Origin: an uncultured Gammaproteobacteria bacterium | Lineage (GTDB): Bacteria; Pseudomonadota; Gammaproteobacteria; HK1 | NCBI GenBank assembly: GCA_947258715.1 | Contig: CAMYJH010000003.1 | Span: forward strand, 78,059 to 142,058 | Direction of reading: 5' to 3' | DNA: 64,000 nucleotides | In this document: piece after piece, positions 17,655 to 26,483 of the stretch | Layout: each line of letters starts with the position of its first letter | Position numbering within the stretch: position 1 is the stretch's first letter | The notes under the pieces: generated by a model | What the model saw: the letters and a program-made list of their open reading frames with translations, nothing else | What the model was told of the DNA's origin: nothing | Database searches by the model: none | Position numbers and translations under genes: made by a program

Positions 17655-19072
17655 CTTGCTGGCACTGGTCCTAGAAATCGGCCTTCGGTCTCAATCTTCA
17701 ACGAAGGATTGTCGGTTGTCATGAGTGCAAAAACCACCTGGTTGCTCGGTTTTTGGAGCTTGTGCGGGTCAGCCCGAAGCCTTGCCGGAAAAGAGCGCAC
17801 GTCGCCTGCACCAACCTCGATAGTCGCATCCTCCATCAAAAGCTCGACACCGTCGATGCCACGCGCGCTTAGCCTGAATCGATGTGAGGCGTCGTCCATG
17901 TTAATGATCTTGAGGGTGTAAACATTCTCTACCAGACCCTGGGAGGTTTCCCGGTACAGCGCATTACGGTCGCGGATGACGTCGAGCGCCAGAGGGGTAC
18001 GCAGTCCAACGGACACCCCTAGCGCGACAGCGAGACCAAAAAGAATAAGACCGTAGAAAATAACGCGGAGCCTGAATACCCGGATAGGCGCGCCCGCAAC
18101 CGCGTTCTCTGTGGTATAGCGAATCAGGCCCTTGGGATAGTTCATTCTCTCCATCACCTGATCACAGGCGTCAACGCAAGCCGCGCAGGCAATACACTGA
18201 TATTGCAGACCCTCGCGTATGTCTATCCCCGTGGGACACACCTGAACGCAAATGGTGCAGTCGATGCAGTCCCCGAGTCCCGCAGTCCGATGATCCAGGG
18301 TTTTCTTTCGCGAACCGCGGGGCTCGCCACGAGCCTTGTCGTAGGAAATAACCAGCGTATCCTGATCGAACATCGCGCTCTGGAAACGCGCATAGGGGCA
18401 CATATAGATGCAAACCTGCTCCCGCATCCATCCAGCGTTGCCGTAGGTGGCGAAGCCGTAAAAAAAACCCCAGAAGGTCTCCCAGGGACCGAGATCGAAA
18501 ACCACCAAACGTGCACCGAGTTCTGTAATCGGGGTGAAATATCCAACGAAGGTGAAGCCGGTCCAAAGCGAAAAGACAATCCACGTGGCGTGCTTTGCGC
18601 CTTTAACGAAGACCTTTCTCCTCGACCACGACGATTTGTCCAGCTTAATTTGCTTCTGTCGATCGCCCTCCAGCTTTCGCTCTATCCAGAGGAACACTTC
18701 AGTCCAGACTGTCTGCGGACAGGCGTAGCCACAAAAAAGTCGTCCTGCCAGCGCCGTGAATAAAAACAAAGACAGCGCGGCGATAATCAACATGAAGGTC
18801 AGGTAAGGGAAGTCCTGGGGAAACAGCGTCCATCCAAAGACGTGGAATTTTCGCTGCGGTAGGTCGAAAAGGAGCACCTGCTCGCCGTCCCAGCGCAGCC
18901 AGCAGAGACCATAAAACAGCCCCAGAAGCACCGCTACAGCGGTGACACGCAGCGCGGCGAATACGCCGTGCACCTCACGCGGGTAGACTTTTTCCCGCTT
19001 CGCGTAAAGGGAGCGTTCGACGTCGTCAGCGAACCTTACGGAGACGCCGCTAGGGACCTCTGCTTTAGACAT
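17651..19072 (-). CDS. ccoG: Cytochrome oxidase accessory ferredoxin-like protein CcoG
   Basis: A 473-residue membrane ferredoxin (RdxA/FixG family). ATG 19072 is chosen because the longer frame upstream is Arg-rich and overlaps the preceding gene. It has about five hydrophobic segments. FCGYACPQTVWTE carries the first Cys pair. Two 4Fe-4S motifs follow: CIDCTICVQVCPTGIDI and CIACAACVDACDQVM. A C-terminal immunoglobulin-like periplasmic domain completes it. CcoG has been linked to Cu(II) reduction during cbb3 assembly. It follows a small membrane protein by 17 bp and overlaps ccoH. Confidence 0.92.
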   Translation of the reverse strand: MSKAEVPSGVSVRFADDVERSLYAKREKVYPREVHGVFAALRVTAVAVLLGLFYGLCWLRWDGEQVLLFDLPQRKFHVFGWTLFPQDFPYLTFMLIIAALSLFLFTALAGRLFCGYACPQTVWTEVFLWIERKLEGDRQKQIKLDKSSWSRRKVFVKGAKHATWIVFSLWTGFTFVGYFTPITELGARLVVFDLGPWETFWGFFYGFATYGNAGWMREQVCIYMCPYARFQSAMFDQDTLVISYDKARGEPRGSRKKTLDHRTAGLGDCIDCTICVQVCPTGIDIREGLQYQCIACAACVDACDQVMERMNYPKGLIRYTTENAVAGAPIRVFRLRVIFYGLILFGLAVALGVSVGLRTPLALDVIRDRNALYRETSQGLVENVYTLKIINMDDASHRFRLSARGIDGVELLMEDATIEVGAGDVRSFPARLRADPHKLQKPSNQVVFALMTTDNPSLKIETEGRFLGPVPAR

Positions 19073-19089
19073 GGCGATTAGATGAGAAT

Positions 19090-19365
19090 CTATGCGGAAC
19101 CGTCGTCTGAGGAAACAGCGCTGCCAGTGGGTCGCATGAAGTACGCGGTGGCGGCGGAGGACGCGACGCAAAGCAACCAGAAGAGAAAGAAACCCAGCGA
19201 ATAAGCCGCCATCCGAGACAGTGGCGCTTCCCCTTCGTAGTCAAAAAGCCTCACCGGATCGAGAAACACGAAGAAGACTGAAGTGGCGATCCCTGCGAGC
19301 AGAAAGGACGGCCACAGTACGGCGGATATCAGCTGAACCCGGGGAATACTCCTGTAAACGATCAC
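19090..19365 (-). CDS. Small two-helix membrane protein in cbb3 operon
   Basis: A 91-residue protein with two hydrophobic stretches: QLISAVLWPSFLLAGIATSV and YSLGFFLFWLLCVASSAATA. There is no recognised domain. Its start overlaps the ccoP stop by 4 bp and it is followed closely by ccoG, so it belongs to the operon. Similar small proteins occur at this place in some proteobacterial cbb3 clusters. A role in assembly or stability of the oxidase is inferred only from position. Confidence 0.75.
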   Translation of the reverse strand: MIVYRSIPRVQLISAVLWPSFLLAGIATSVFFVFLDPVRLFDYEGEAPLSRMAAYSLGFFLFWLLCVASSAATAYFMRPTGSAVSSDDGSA

Positions 19366-20261
19366 TGCTTTGACAGGCTGTAGATATATGCAGCGAGCAG
19401 GTGCACCTTCGCCTTACCGAGAAACTCTTCGTGCGCCGGCATTACACCGTTGCGACCATTGGCGATAGTCGCCGCGACCGCCTCGGGCGAACCGCCGTAA
19501 AGCCAGGTATCATCGGTCAGATTCGGAGCCCCGAGCTGCTGGTTTCCCGTGGCCTCGGGACCGTGACAGCCGATACAGAAGACGCCGTACTTGGTTTTTC
19601 CGGCCGTGGCCTTGGCTGCATCGACATTGCGTCCGCTTATGCTCAATACGTACGCCGTCAGTTCTTCTACGCCTTGGTCACCGCCAAGCACAGCTTTCAA
19701 CCCGGGCATGACTCCATTCCGGCCTTTGAGAATACTAGTTTCGATGGCGTCCGGGGTGCCGCCGTAAAGCCACCGATCGTCTCTTAAGTTCGGAAACCCG
19801 ATAACGCCTCCAGCGTCAGAGCCGTGGCACACCGTACAGTAGCTGGCATACAGCCGCTCTCCAATTTTCAATGCTTCGGGATCCTGGACGACCTGTTCGA
19901 TAGGTTGATTCAGATACTTTTCAAATATGGGACCGTAACGCGCCTTCGCCTCGGCAATCTGTTGCTCGTACTGTTTGACCTGTGTCCACTTGAGAAGCAT
20001 GCCAAAGGAGCCCAGACCGGGATAAAGGATGAGATAGATGACGCCGAAAACCAGAGTTATATAAAACAGATTACGCCACCACAGGGGGAGGGGATTATTG
20101 AGCTCGGTCAGGTCCTCGTCCCAGACATGGCCGGTGGTCTCTTTTTGGTCGGATTCTCCGATTCTCGACTGCCACACGATCAGCAGCCACAACCCCGCGA
20201 TTCCACCCAGCGTGGCGATGATTATGACAATGGTCCAAGTCGGTCCGCTGAAATCACCCAT
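19362..20261 (-). CDS. ccoP: cbb3 oxidase dihaem subunit CcoP
   Basis: A 299-residue subunit III. It has an N-terminal cytoplasmic/membrane part (TIVIIATLGGIAGLWLLIVW and LFYITLVFGVIYLILYPG) with the family motif VWDEDLTELNNPLPLWW between them. Two c-type haem motifs follow, CTVCHG and CIGCHG, with distal Met candidates in repeated NGVMPG/NGVMPA segments. It passes electrons from soluble cytochromes to CcoO. It overlaps ccoQ by 8 bp and the next gene by 4 bp. Confidence 0.93.
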   Translation of the reverse strand: MGDFSGPTWTIVIIIATLGGIAGLWLLIVWQSRIGESDQKETTGHVWDEDLTELNNPLPLWWRNLFYITLVFGVIYLILYPGLGSFGMLLKWTQVKQYEQQIAEAKARYGPIFEKYLNQPIEQVVQDPEALKIGERLYASYCTVCHGSDAGGVIGFPNLRDDRWLYGGTPDAIETSILKGRNGVMPGLKAVLGGDQGVEELTAYVLSISGRNVDAAKATAGKTKYGVFCIGCHGPEATGNQQLGAPNLTDDTWLYGGSPEAVAATIANGRNGVMPAHEEFLGKAKVHLLAAYIYSLSKQ

Positions 20262-20436
20262 GTTGGCGACCTTTGTTCTCAGTAGTTTTATTATCGGATT
20301 CGTCCAGCTCTAGCGGCATACGCGCCGCCTCGTCAAAATCGCCGGACCGCTTAAGGATAAAGACCCAGGCCACGATTGCGACGAAGATTATGAGCAACAA
20401 CACCGTCCAGAGGGAATGAAGTAACGCCACGTCCAT
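20254..20436 (-). CDS. ccoQ: cbb3 oxidase small subunit CcoQ
   Basis: A 60-residue single-span membrane protein (LHSLWTVLLLIIFVAIVAWV, then FILKRSGDFDEAARMPLEL), the standard CcoQ/FixQ layout. It stabilises association of CcoP with the core in species studied. It lies 3 bp after ccoO and overlaps ccoP by 8 bp. Confidence 0.9.
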   Translation of the reverse strand: MDVALLHSLWTVLLLIIFVAIVAWVFILKRSGDFDEAARMPLELDESDNKTTENKGRQHG

Positions 20437-20439
20437 GGT

Positions 20440-21054
20440 CTACCTGCGGGTCTTAATCGCCGTGCCGAGCGACTGGAGATAAGCGATGATTGCATCCATC
20501 TCGGTCTTCCCTTCCAGTGCCGCTCGCGCAGCCTTAATTTCCTCGTCCGTGTAGGGGTGACCAAGGCTTCTCAGCACCCGCATCTTTTTTTGAATCGTTT
20601 CTGTGCTCAAAAACGTACCTTCGAGCCAGGGGTAGCCGGGCATGATTGACTCAGGCACGACGTCGCGCGGATTGATCAGGTGGACGCGATGCCATTCGTC
20701 GCTGTATCGGCCGCCCACGCGGTGGAGGTCTGGCCCCGTGCGTTTCGATCCCCACTGGAACGGACGGTCGTATATAAACTCTCCGGCGACCGAATAATGC
20801 CCGTAACGTTCGGTCTCGGCGCGGAAAGGACGAATCATCTGCGAATGACATACCATGCACGACTCGCGAATATAGATATCGCGTCCCGCGAGTTGTAGCG
20901 CCCCGTAGGGCTTTAAACCTGCAACGGGTTGAGTGAGGCTGGACTGAAAGAACAGAGGCGGAACGATTGCGACAAATCCTATGCTGATGACAACGAGCGT
21001 AAGCACGATGAGAAGGCTGACATTGGTCTCGACTGATTCGTGTCCCTTAGCCAT
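20440..21054 (-). CDS. ccoO: cbb3 oxidase monohaem subunit CcoO
   Basis: A 204-residue subunit II with an N-terminal anchor helix ([20 protein letters not shown]) and one c-haem motif in [14 protein letters not shown], the classic CcoO signature. Other family segments are [20 protein letters not shown] and the Met-rich [10 protein letters not shown], likely providing the distal ligand. It is co-transcribed with ccoN upstream (10 bp) and ccoQ downstream. Confidence 0.94.
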   Translation of the reverse strand: MAKGHESVETNVSLLIVLTLVVISIGFVAIVPPLFFQSSLTQPVAGLKPYGALQLAGRDIYIRESCMVCHSQMIRPFRAETERYGHYSVAGEFIYDRPFQWGSKRTGPDLHRVGGRYSDEWHRVHLINPRDVVPESIMPGYPWLEGTFLSTETIQKKMRVLRSLGHPYTDEEIKAARAALEGKTEMDAIIAYLQSLGTAIKTRR

Positions 21055-21064
21055 GTTCGTGACC

Positions 21065-22480
21065 TCAGTGGACCGGCACAGGGATCGGCGCTTCGACTAC
21101 CTTGGCGCCGGCGACGGTCTTCCACAGGTTATAGGCCATCACCACAGTGCCGGCCAGGAAGGCCAGCCCTCCTAGGAACCGGATGACGTAAAACGGGTGC
21201 ATAGCCTGAACGGACTCGACAAAGCTGTAGGTCAGGGTGCCGTCTTGATTGACGGCACGCCACATAAGTCCTTGCATCACTCCAGACACCCACATTGCGG
21301 TGATGTAAAGAACGATGCCCACAGTGGCGACCCAAAAATGAACTTCGACAAGCTTCAGACTGTAGAGCTCCCGTCCAAACAGCCGCGGGATGAGGTAATA
21401 CATGGCCCCCAGAGAGATCAACGCCACCCAGCCCAGCGCGCCCGAGTGCACGTGTCCGATGGTCCAATCGGTATAGTGGGACAACGCGTTCACCGTCTTG
21501 ATGGACATCATCGGCCCCTCGAAAGTGGACATGCCGTAGAACGAAATCGACACAATGAGAAATCGCAACACCGGATCCGTTCGAAGCTTCTCCCACGCGC
21601 CGGATAGCGTCATAATCCCGTTGATCATTCCGCCCCAGGAAGGGGCCAGCAGGATGAGCGACATCACCATCCCCAGCGACTGCGCCCAATCGGGCAGCGC
21701 CGTGTAATGCAGATGATGCGGTCCGGCCCAGATATATGTAAACACCAGGGCCCAGAAGTGAACGATTGAGAGCCGATAAGAATAGATCGGCCTGTTCGCC
21801 TGTTTTGGCACGAAGTAATACATGATCCCGAGAAAACCGGCGGTCAGAAAAAACCCGACCGCGTTATGGCCATACCACCACTGAACCATTGCGTCCTGAA
21901 CACCGGCATAAAGTGAGTAGGATTTCCAGAACCCCACTGGAACAGCCGCGCTGTTGACCACGTGGAGCAAGGCGACGGTTAGTATGAACGCGCTGAAGAA
22001 CCAGTTGGCGACGAAAATGTGCCGGATCCGGCGCTTGGCCAGGGTGCCGAAAAAAACGACCGCATAGGACAGCCATACGACCGTTATCAGAATATCGATG
22101 GGCCACTCGAGTTCGGCGTACTCCTTGGTGGTGGTGATACCCAACGGAAGCGTAATGGCCGCCAGCACGATGACGGCCTGCCAGCCCCAGAAAGTAAACG
22201 AGGCCAGCCGCTCCGCGTAGAGACGCACGTGGCAGGTACGCTGAACCACGTAATACGAAGTTGCGAACAGGGCCGAGCCACCAAAAGCGAAAATCACGGC
22301 GTTGGTGTGCAACGGCCTCAGGCGACTGTAGGTCAGCCACGGAAGGTCGAAGTTCAGTGCCGGCCAGGCCAACTCGGCGGCGATGTAAACGCCTACCGCC
22401 ATGCCCACGATAGCCCACACGATGGTCATGATGGCGAACTGTCTAACGACTTTGTAATTATATGTCTCCGCCTGGGTCAT
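21065..22480 (-). CDS. ccoN: cbb3 oxidase catalytic subunit CcoN
   Basis: A 471-residue, 12-helix haem-copper oxidase subunit I of the C (cbb3) family. ATG 22480 sits behind GGGGAGACG; the frame runs upstream but the start there lacks support. Visible are [14 protein letters not shown] (low-spin haem b ligand), [13 protein letters not shown] (CuB and the covalent Tyr-His region) and [19 protein letters not shown] (haem ligands). It reduces oxygen with very high affinity and pumps protons. It is the second gene of the operon, after a Yip1 protein 43 bp upstream. Confidence 0.95.
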   Translation of the reverse strand: MTQAETYNYKVVRQFAIMTIVWAIVGMAVGVYIAAELAWPALNFDLPWLTYSRLRPLHTNAVIFAFGGSALFATSYYVVQRTCHVRLYAERLASFTFWGWQAVIVLAAITLPLGITTTKEYAELEWPIDILITVVWLSYAVVFFGTLAKRRIRHIFVANWFFSAFILTVALLHVVNSAAVPVGFWKSYSLYAGVQDAMVQWWYGHNAVGFFLTAGFLGIMYYFVPKQANRPIYSYRLSIVHFWALVFTYIWAGPHHLHYTALPDWAQSLGMVMSLILLAPSWGGMINGIMTLSGAWEKLRTDPVLRFLIVSISFYGMSTFEGPMMSIKTVNALSHYTDWTIGHVHSGALGWVALISLGAMYYLIPRLFGRELYSLKLVEVHFWVATVGIVLYITAMWVSGVMQGLMWRAVNQDGTLTYSFVESVQAMHPFYVIRFLGGLAFLAGTVVMAYNLWKTVAGAKVVEAPIPVPVH

Positions 22481-22523
22481 ATTGGGTTCGTCTCCCCTTT
22501 CGCCGAATTGAAAGCTGGCCGGA

Positions 22524-23126
22524 TTATCGGGTGAAAGCCGGGGCAAAGCCCGCTCCCCAAAGCAAAACCGTAACTGCTAGCATGGCGACCAGCGTCACTA
22601 GACCGAAAGCGAGCACGGCCGATGCGAAAAGGAACGCTCGTTCTTGAGAGATTTGCATCATGATTGGCACGCCCGAGTAAAAAATGTAAACGATATAACC
22701 GAGCGCCACCAGGCCGACCATAAAGTTGAGCCACAACACCGGGTAGAGCTGCATGATCCCGATCAGGAACAGCGGGGATGCCGTCAACGACGCGAGCGTG
22801 ATGCACTTGGACAAGGGCTGGCTTGCGCCGTAAGTCTGACCCATCCATCGAATCACAACGCCAACGCCAATGACGGCGGAAACCATGGCGAAGTAGTAAA
22901 GAACGGCGATGACGCCCGCGCTGTTCGTCGTCAACCTTACCGGATCGCCGGCGCCGATCTGCCATCCAATCTGAGTCGTTCCAATGAAACCTGAGACTGC
23001 TGGAATCAGCGAAAAAACCATGGTGTGTCCGAGGATGCAGGAGCGGACGCTGTAGTCTTTTTCCTCAATGCGCCCCCATTCGGCTTGGGGATCGACGAAT
23101 AGACCCACGACGTGGCGTAATGGCAT
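22524..23126 (-). CDS. Yip1-family membrane protein heading cbb3 operon
   Basis: A 200-residue protein with five hydrophobic segments and the YIP1-domain opening [23 protein letters not shown] motif near residues 8-25. It is the first gene in the minus-strand unit, 43 bp before ccoN, and so is probably transcribed with the oxidase. Yip1 proteins are poorly understood in bacteria; no enzymatic motif is seen. A membrane role in oxidase biogenesis is only suggested by position. Confidence 0.75.
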   Translation of the reverse strand: MPLRHVVGLFVDPQAEWGRIEEKDYSVRSCILGHTMVFSLIPAVSGFIGTTQIGWQIGAGDPVRLTTNSAGVIAVLYYFAMVSAVIGVGVVIRWMGQTYGASQPLSKCITLASLTASPLFLIGIMQLYPVLWLNFMVGLVALGYIVYIFYSGVPIMMQISQERAFLFASAVLAFGLVTLVAMLAVTVLLWGAGFAPAFTR

Positions 23127-23257
23127 GAAAGAAAACTCCGAATCGTACGGACCAATGTTATCGGACCCGGCTTCAGGCTGCGCACGCTCCGCTCACCCGA
23201 TCTGCGGCGTCCCCCGGCACCAAGCGGCTAAACTTAGACTGAATTAACAAGGTCGAA

Positions 23258-23271
23258 TTGAGTCACATCAG
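23258..23271 (-). promoter_or_regulatory. Weak FNR-like site before cbb3 operon
   Basis: On the minus strand this reads CTGATGTGACTCAA, a TTGAT-N4-ATCAA box with two mismatches. It sits about 130 bp before the Yip1 start and 145 bp before the divergent oxidoreductase start. The CTCAA half-site variant also occurs in the box at 30203. It is the only candidate I can see in this 290-bp divergent region, and it is weak. Confidence 0.3.
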
Positions 23272-23415
23272 TTTCCGGTCGTCAATCGGGCTGGCCCCAG
23301 AGGCTAAGCGAATTGGCTCATCGCGGTCGGCGGCAACTTGAACGCGCCACGTCGGCGTGTTAAACGATGCGGCTAATCCTTTGAAAACCAGCAAATTGCG
23401 CGATTTGCCTCGAAC

Positions 23416-25284
23416 ATGAGCACGGCAGAGTCAGAGATTCCGGCGGGCCGCCCCAGACCGGTGCGAGAGCTGGAAACGGCCACCGTGCGCCTGGCAGGTG
23501 ACTCCGGTGACGGGATGCAGCTTGTCGGCACCCAGCTTACCAATACCTCGGCTCTGGCCGGCAACGACGTCGCCACCTTACCGGACTTCCCGGCGGAGAT
23601 CCGCGCCCCCAAGGGGACCCTGGCCGGGGTCAGCGGCTTTCAGATCCATTTCGCCGCCCGGGACGTGCTCACCCCCGGCGACCGTCTGGACGCCCTGGTT
23701 GCCATGAATCCGGCCGCCCTGCGCGAGAACCTGAGGGATCTGGAACCCCATGGCGTTCTCGTCGTCGATGAGGATGCCTTCGATGCCAAGGCTTTGAAGC
23801 TCGCCCACTATGCCGAAAATCCGCTGGAAAACGGAAGCCTCGACGGTTATCAGCTGGTTCGCGCTCCGATCACCAAGCTCACCCGCGCGGCGGTGGAGGA
23901 AACCGGCCTGGGAAAGAAGCTCTCCGAGCGCTGCCGCAATTTCTTTGCCTTAGGCCTTGTTTACTGGTTGTACGGCCGGGACCCGGAACCCACCCGCCGG
24001 TTTATCAGCAACAAATTCAAAAACACCCCCGACGTGGCCGAGGCCAACCAGCGGGCCCTGGAGGCGGGATGGAATTTCGGCGAAACCGCAGAGAGCCTTA
24101 CCGGCAGCTACCACGTCCCGCCGGCTGAGATGGCGCCAGGCCGCTATCGAAACATTACCGGCAATCAAGGCTTCGCCTGGGGTCTGATCGCCGCCGCCAG
24201 ATTGAGCGGCAAAGAGCTTTTCTACGGCTCCTACCCCATTACCCCGGCGAGCGACATCCTCCACGAGCTGAGCCGCCACAAGCAGTTCGGAGTTCGCAGC
24301 TTTCAGGCGGAGGACGAACTCGCGGCGATGTCTTCGGTCATCGGCGCAGCTTTCGGCGGCGCCATGGGCGTGACCGCGTCGGCGGGTCCGGGGATCGCGT
24401 TGAAGAGCGAGGCCATGGGACTGGCGGTGATGCTGGAGCTGCCGCTGCTCGTTCTGAACATCCAGCGGGCCGGGCCCAGCACCGGCATGCCCACTAAAAC
24501 CGAGCAGGCAGATCTGCTCCAGGTCATGTTCGGCCGCAGCGGCGAGGCGCCGATGCCGGTGCTTGCGGCGAGTACTCCGGCGGACTGCTTCGACACTATT
24601 CGCGAGGCCTGGCGAATCGCCACTGCGTTCATGACCCCGGTGACAGTGCTTTCCGATGCTTTCATCGCCACCAGCGCGGAGCCGTGGAAAATTCCCGATG
24701 TGGAGTCCCTCAGTACGATCCCGGTGACCCACCCGGACGCATCTTCCAACGGTGCATCGTTCATGCCCTACGCGCGTGACGAGCGCCTGGTGCGGCCGTG
24801 GGCGCTGCCCGGTACGCCCGGGCTGATGCATCGTGTGGGTGGCCTGGAGAAGCAGGACATTACTGGCAACGTTAGTTACGACCCCGAGAATCACAATCAC
24901 ATGGTGCGGGTTCGCGCGCGTAAAGTGGAAAACGTCGCCTCGGTGATTCCACCGCAGGCGGTAGACGGTCCGGACCCGGGCGACCTGCTTGTGCTTTCCT
25001 GGGGCGGCGTTTACGGCGCCTGCGCCTCGGCAGTCGCCCGGGTACAGCAGTCCGGCGCAAGCGTAGCCCTGGCCAACGTGCGTCACCTGCACCCAATGCC
25101 TTCGAACATGGCCGCGCTCTTAAGCCACTATCGCCGCGTGTTGATCCCAGAGCTCAACTCGGGGCAACTTCGGATGCTGATCCGTTCCAAATTTTTGATC
25201 GATGCCGTCGGACTGAACAAGACTACAGGACGCCCTTTCAGCGCTGTCGAGATCGAAGAAAGCATAAAGAGTCTGATTAGGTGA
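23416..25284 (+). CDS. korA: 2-oxoacid:ferredoxin oxidoreductase, fused gamma-alpha subunit
   Basis: A 622-residue protein fusing the gamma domain (residues 20-190, GDSGDGMQLVGTQL and PAEIRAPKGTLAGVSGFQIH) to the alpha pyrimidine-binding domain (YGSYPITPASDILHELS, and SAGPGIALKSEAMGLAV). This two-subunit form is typical of 2-oxoglutarate or 2-oxo-acid oxidoreductases (KorAB). It acts with the TPP-binding beta subunit next door to convert a 2-oxoacid to acyl-CoA while reducing ferredoxin, or the reverse. The gene is divergent from the cbb3 operon. Substrate preference is not decided by sequence alone. Confidence 0.9.
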   Translation: MSTAESEIPAGRPRPVRELETATVRLAGDSGDGMQLVGTQLTNTSALAGNDVATLPDFPAEIRAPKGTLAGVSGFQIHFAARDVLTPGDRLDALVAMNPAALRENLRDLEPHGVLVVDEDAFDAKALKLAHYAENPLENGSLDGYQLVRAPITKLTRAAVEETGLGKKLSERCRNFFALGLVYWLYGRDPEPTRRFISNKFKNTPDVAEANQRALEAGWNFGETAESLTGSYHVPPAEMAPGRYRNITGNQGFAWGLIAAARLSGKELFYGSYPITPASDILHELSRHKQFGVRSFQAEDELAAMSSVIGAAFGGAMGVTASAGPGIALKSEAMGLAVMLELPLLVLNIQRAGPSTGMPTKTEQADLLQVMFGRSGEAPMPVLAASTPADCFDTIREAWRIATAFMTPVTVLSDAFIATSAEPWKIPDVESLSTIPVTHPDASSNGASFMPYARDERLVRPWALPGTPGLMHRVGGLEKQDITGNVSYDPENHNHMVRVRARKVENVASVIPPQAVDGPDPGDLLVLSWGGVYGACASAVARVQQSGASVALANVRHLHPMPSNMAALLSHYRRVLIPELNSGQLRMLIRSKFLIDAVGLNKTTGRPFSAVEIEESIKSLIR

Positions 25285-26312
25285 GCAAGGCCGTGGCAAC
25301 CAAATCGGACAATGCCTATACTGCCGACGACTTCACCAGCGACGAGGACATTCGCTGGTGCCCGGGCTGCGGAGACTATTCGATTCTGGCGCAGATGAAG
25401 AAGGTGCTGCCGGATATCGGCGTCGCCCCTGAGAAGACCGTTTTCGTCTCAGGCATCGGTTGCTCCAGCCGTTTCCCCTATTACCTAAATACCTACGGCA
25501 TTCACGGAATACACGGCCGCGCGCCGGCCATCGCGACGGGCCTCAAGGCCGCCAGACCCGACCTGAGCGTGTGGGTGATCACCGGCGACGGCGACGGACT
25601 GAGCATCGGCGGCAATCACTTGATGCACGCGATTAGGCGTAACCTCGACATTAATATCGTGCTGTTCAACAACCGCATTTACGGATTGACGAAAGGACAG
25701 TACTCGCCAACGTCCCCAGCCGGACACATCACCTCGAGCACACCGGCAGGGTCCATCGACGGTCCTTTGAATCCGCTCTCAGTTGCCATTGGATCGGAGG
25801 CAACTTTCGTCGCTCGCTCGGTGGATACACACACCAAGCACCTCGGCATGGTGTTGAAGCGCGCCGCCGCGCACAAAGGCGCGTCTTTCGTCGAGGTTTA
25901 CCAGAACTGTAACGTCTACAATGACCTGGCTTTCGGATACGCCTGGGACCGCAAGCAGCGCCCGGATAACATGGTCGAGCTGGAGCACGGCAAGCCACTG
26001 GTATTTGGCTCTAATCGTGACAAAGGAATCCGGTTGAATGGATTCAATCCCGAAGTGGTGACCCTCGGCAACGGCATCACCGAGGCAGATCTACTTGCGC
26101 ACGACGAGCATGCGGAAGAACCGGCGCTCGCCTATATCTTGAGCCGACTTCGCTACCCGCGGTTTCCCGAACCCATCGGCGTGTTGCGGTCGGTAGAGCT
26201 TCCAAGCTACGAGGTTCTGATGGATCGCCAGATCGAAGAGGCTCGAAGAAATCGCGGCACCGGGGATCTCGAGGCGCTATTCAACGCCGGCGATACCTGG
26301 CAGGTGAGCTGA
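25281..26312 (+). CDS. korB: 2-oxoacid:ferredoxin oxidoreductase beta subunit
   Basis: A 343-residue TPP- and 4Fe-4S-binding subunit starting at GTG 25281, overlapping the korA stop by 4 bp. WCPGCGDYSILAQ carries the first cluster cysteines, GIGCSSRFPYYLNTYGIHGI another. The TPP-Mg motif is GDGDGLSIGGNHLMHAIRRN with LFNNRIYGLTKGQYSPTS after it. These segments match KorB. Together the two subunits form the complete enzyme; electron carriers (ferredoxin) are not encoded nearby. Confidence 0.92.
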   Translation: MSKAVATKSDNAYTADDFTSDEDIRWCPGCGDYSILAQMKKVLPDIGVAPEKTVFVSGIGCSSRFPYYLNTYGIHGIHGRAPAIATGLKAARPDLSVWVITGDGDGLSIGGNHLMHAIRRNLDINIVLFNNRIYGLTKGQYSPTSPAGHITSSTPAGSIDGPLNPLSVAIGSEATFVARSVDTHTKHLGMVLKRAAAHKGASFVEVYQNCNVYNDLAFGYAWDRKQRPDNMVELEHGKPLVFGSNRDKGIRLNGFNPEVVTLGNGITEADLLAHDEHAEEPALAYILSRLRYPRFPEPIGVLRSVELPSYEVLMDRQIEEARRNRGTGDLEALFNAGDTWQVS

Positions 26313-26483
26313 GGACGGAGCCCAATTCGCTGACGCGGCCAGAGCCGGCACGGGTTCGATCTGATCAGGCGTGGCCTTGGCTCGATTTTCTCCACTGAAA
26401 CCGCGCCTCAGCTACAGGTTCGCTGTTAGAATTCCCTGGCCACTTTGACGAACAAATTCCGGTCTCCACCACGCGTTCTTATC

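Noticed and set aside
23950..25092. 380-codon minus-strand frame
   Set aside because: It lies entirely antisense to korA and has the His/Arg-rich composition expected of a shadow frame in GC-rich DNA.
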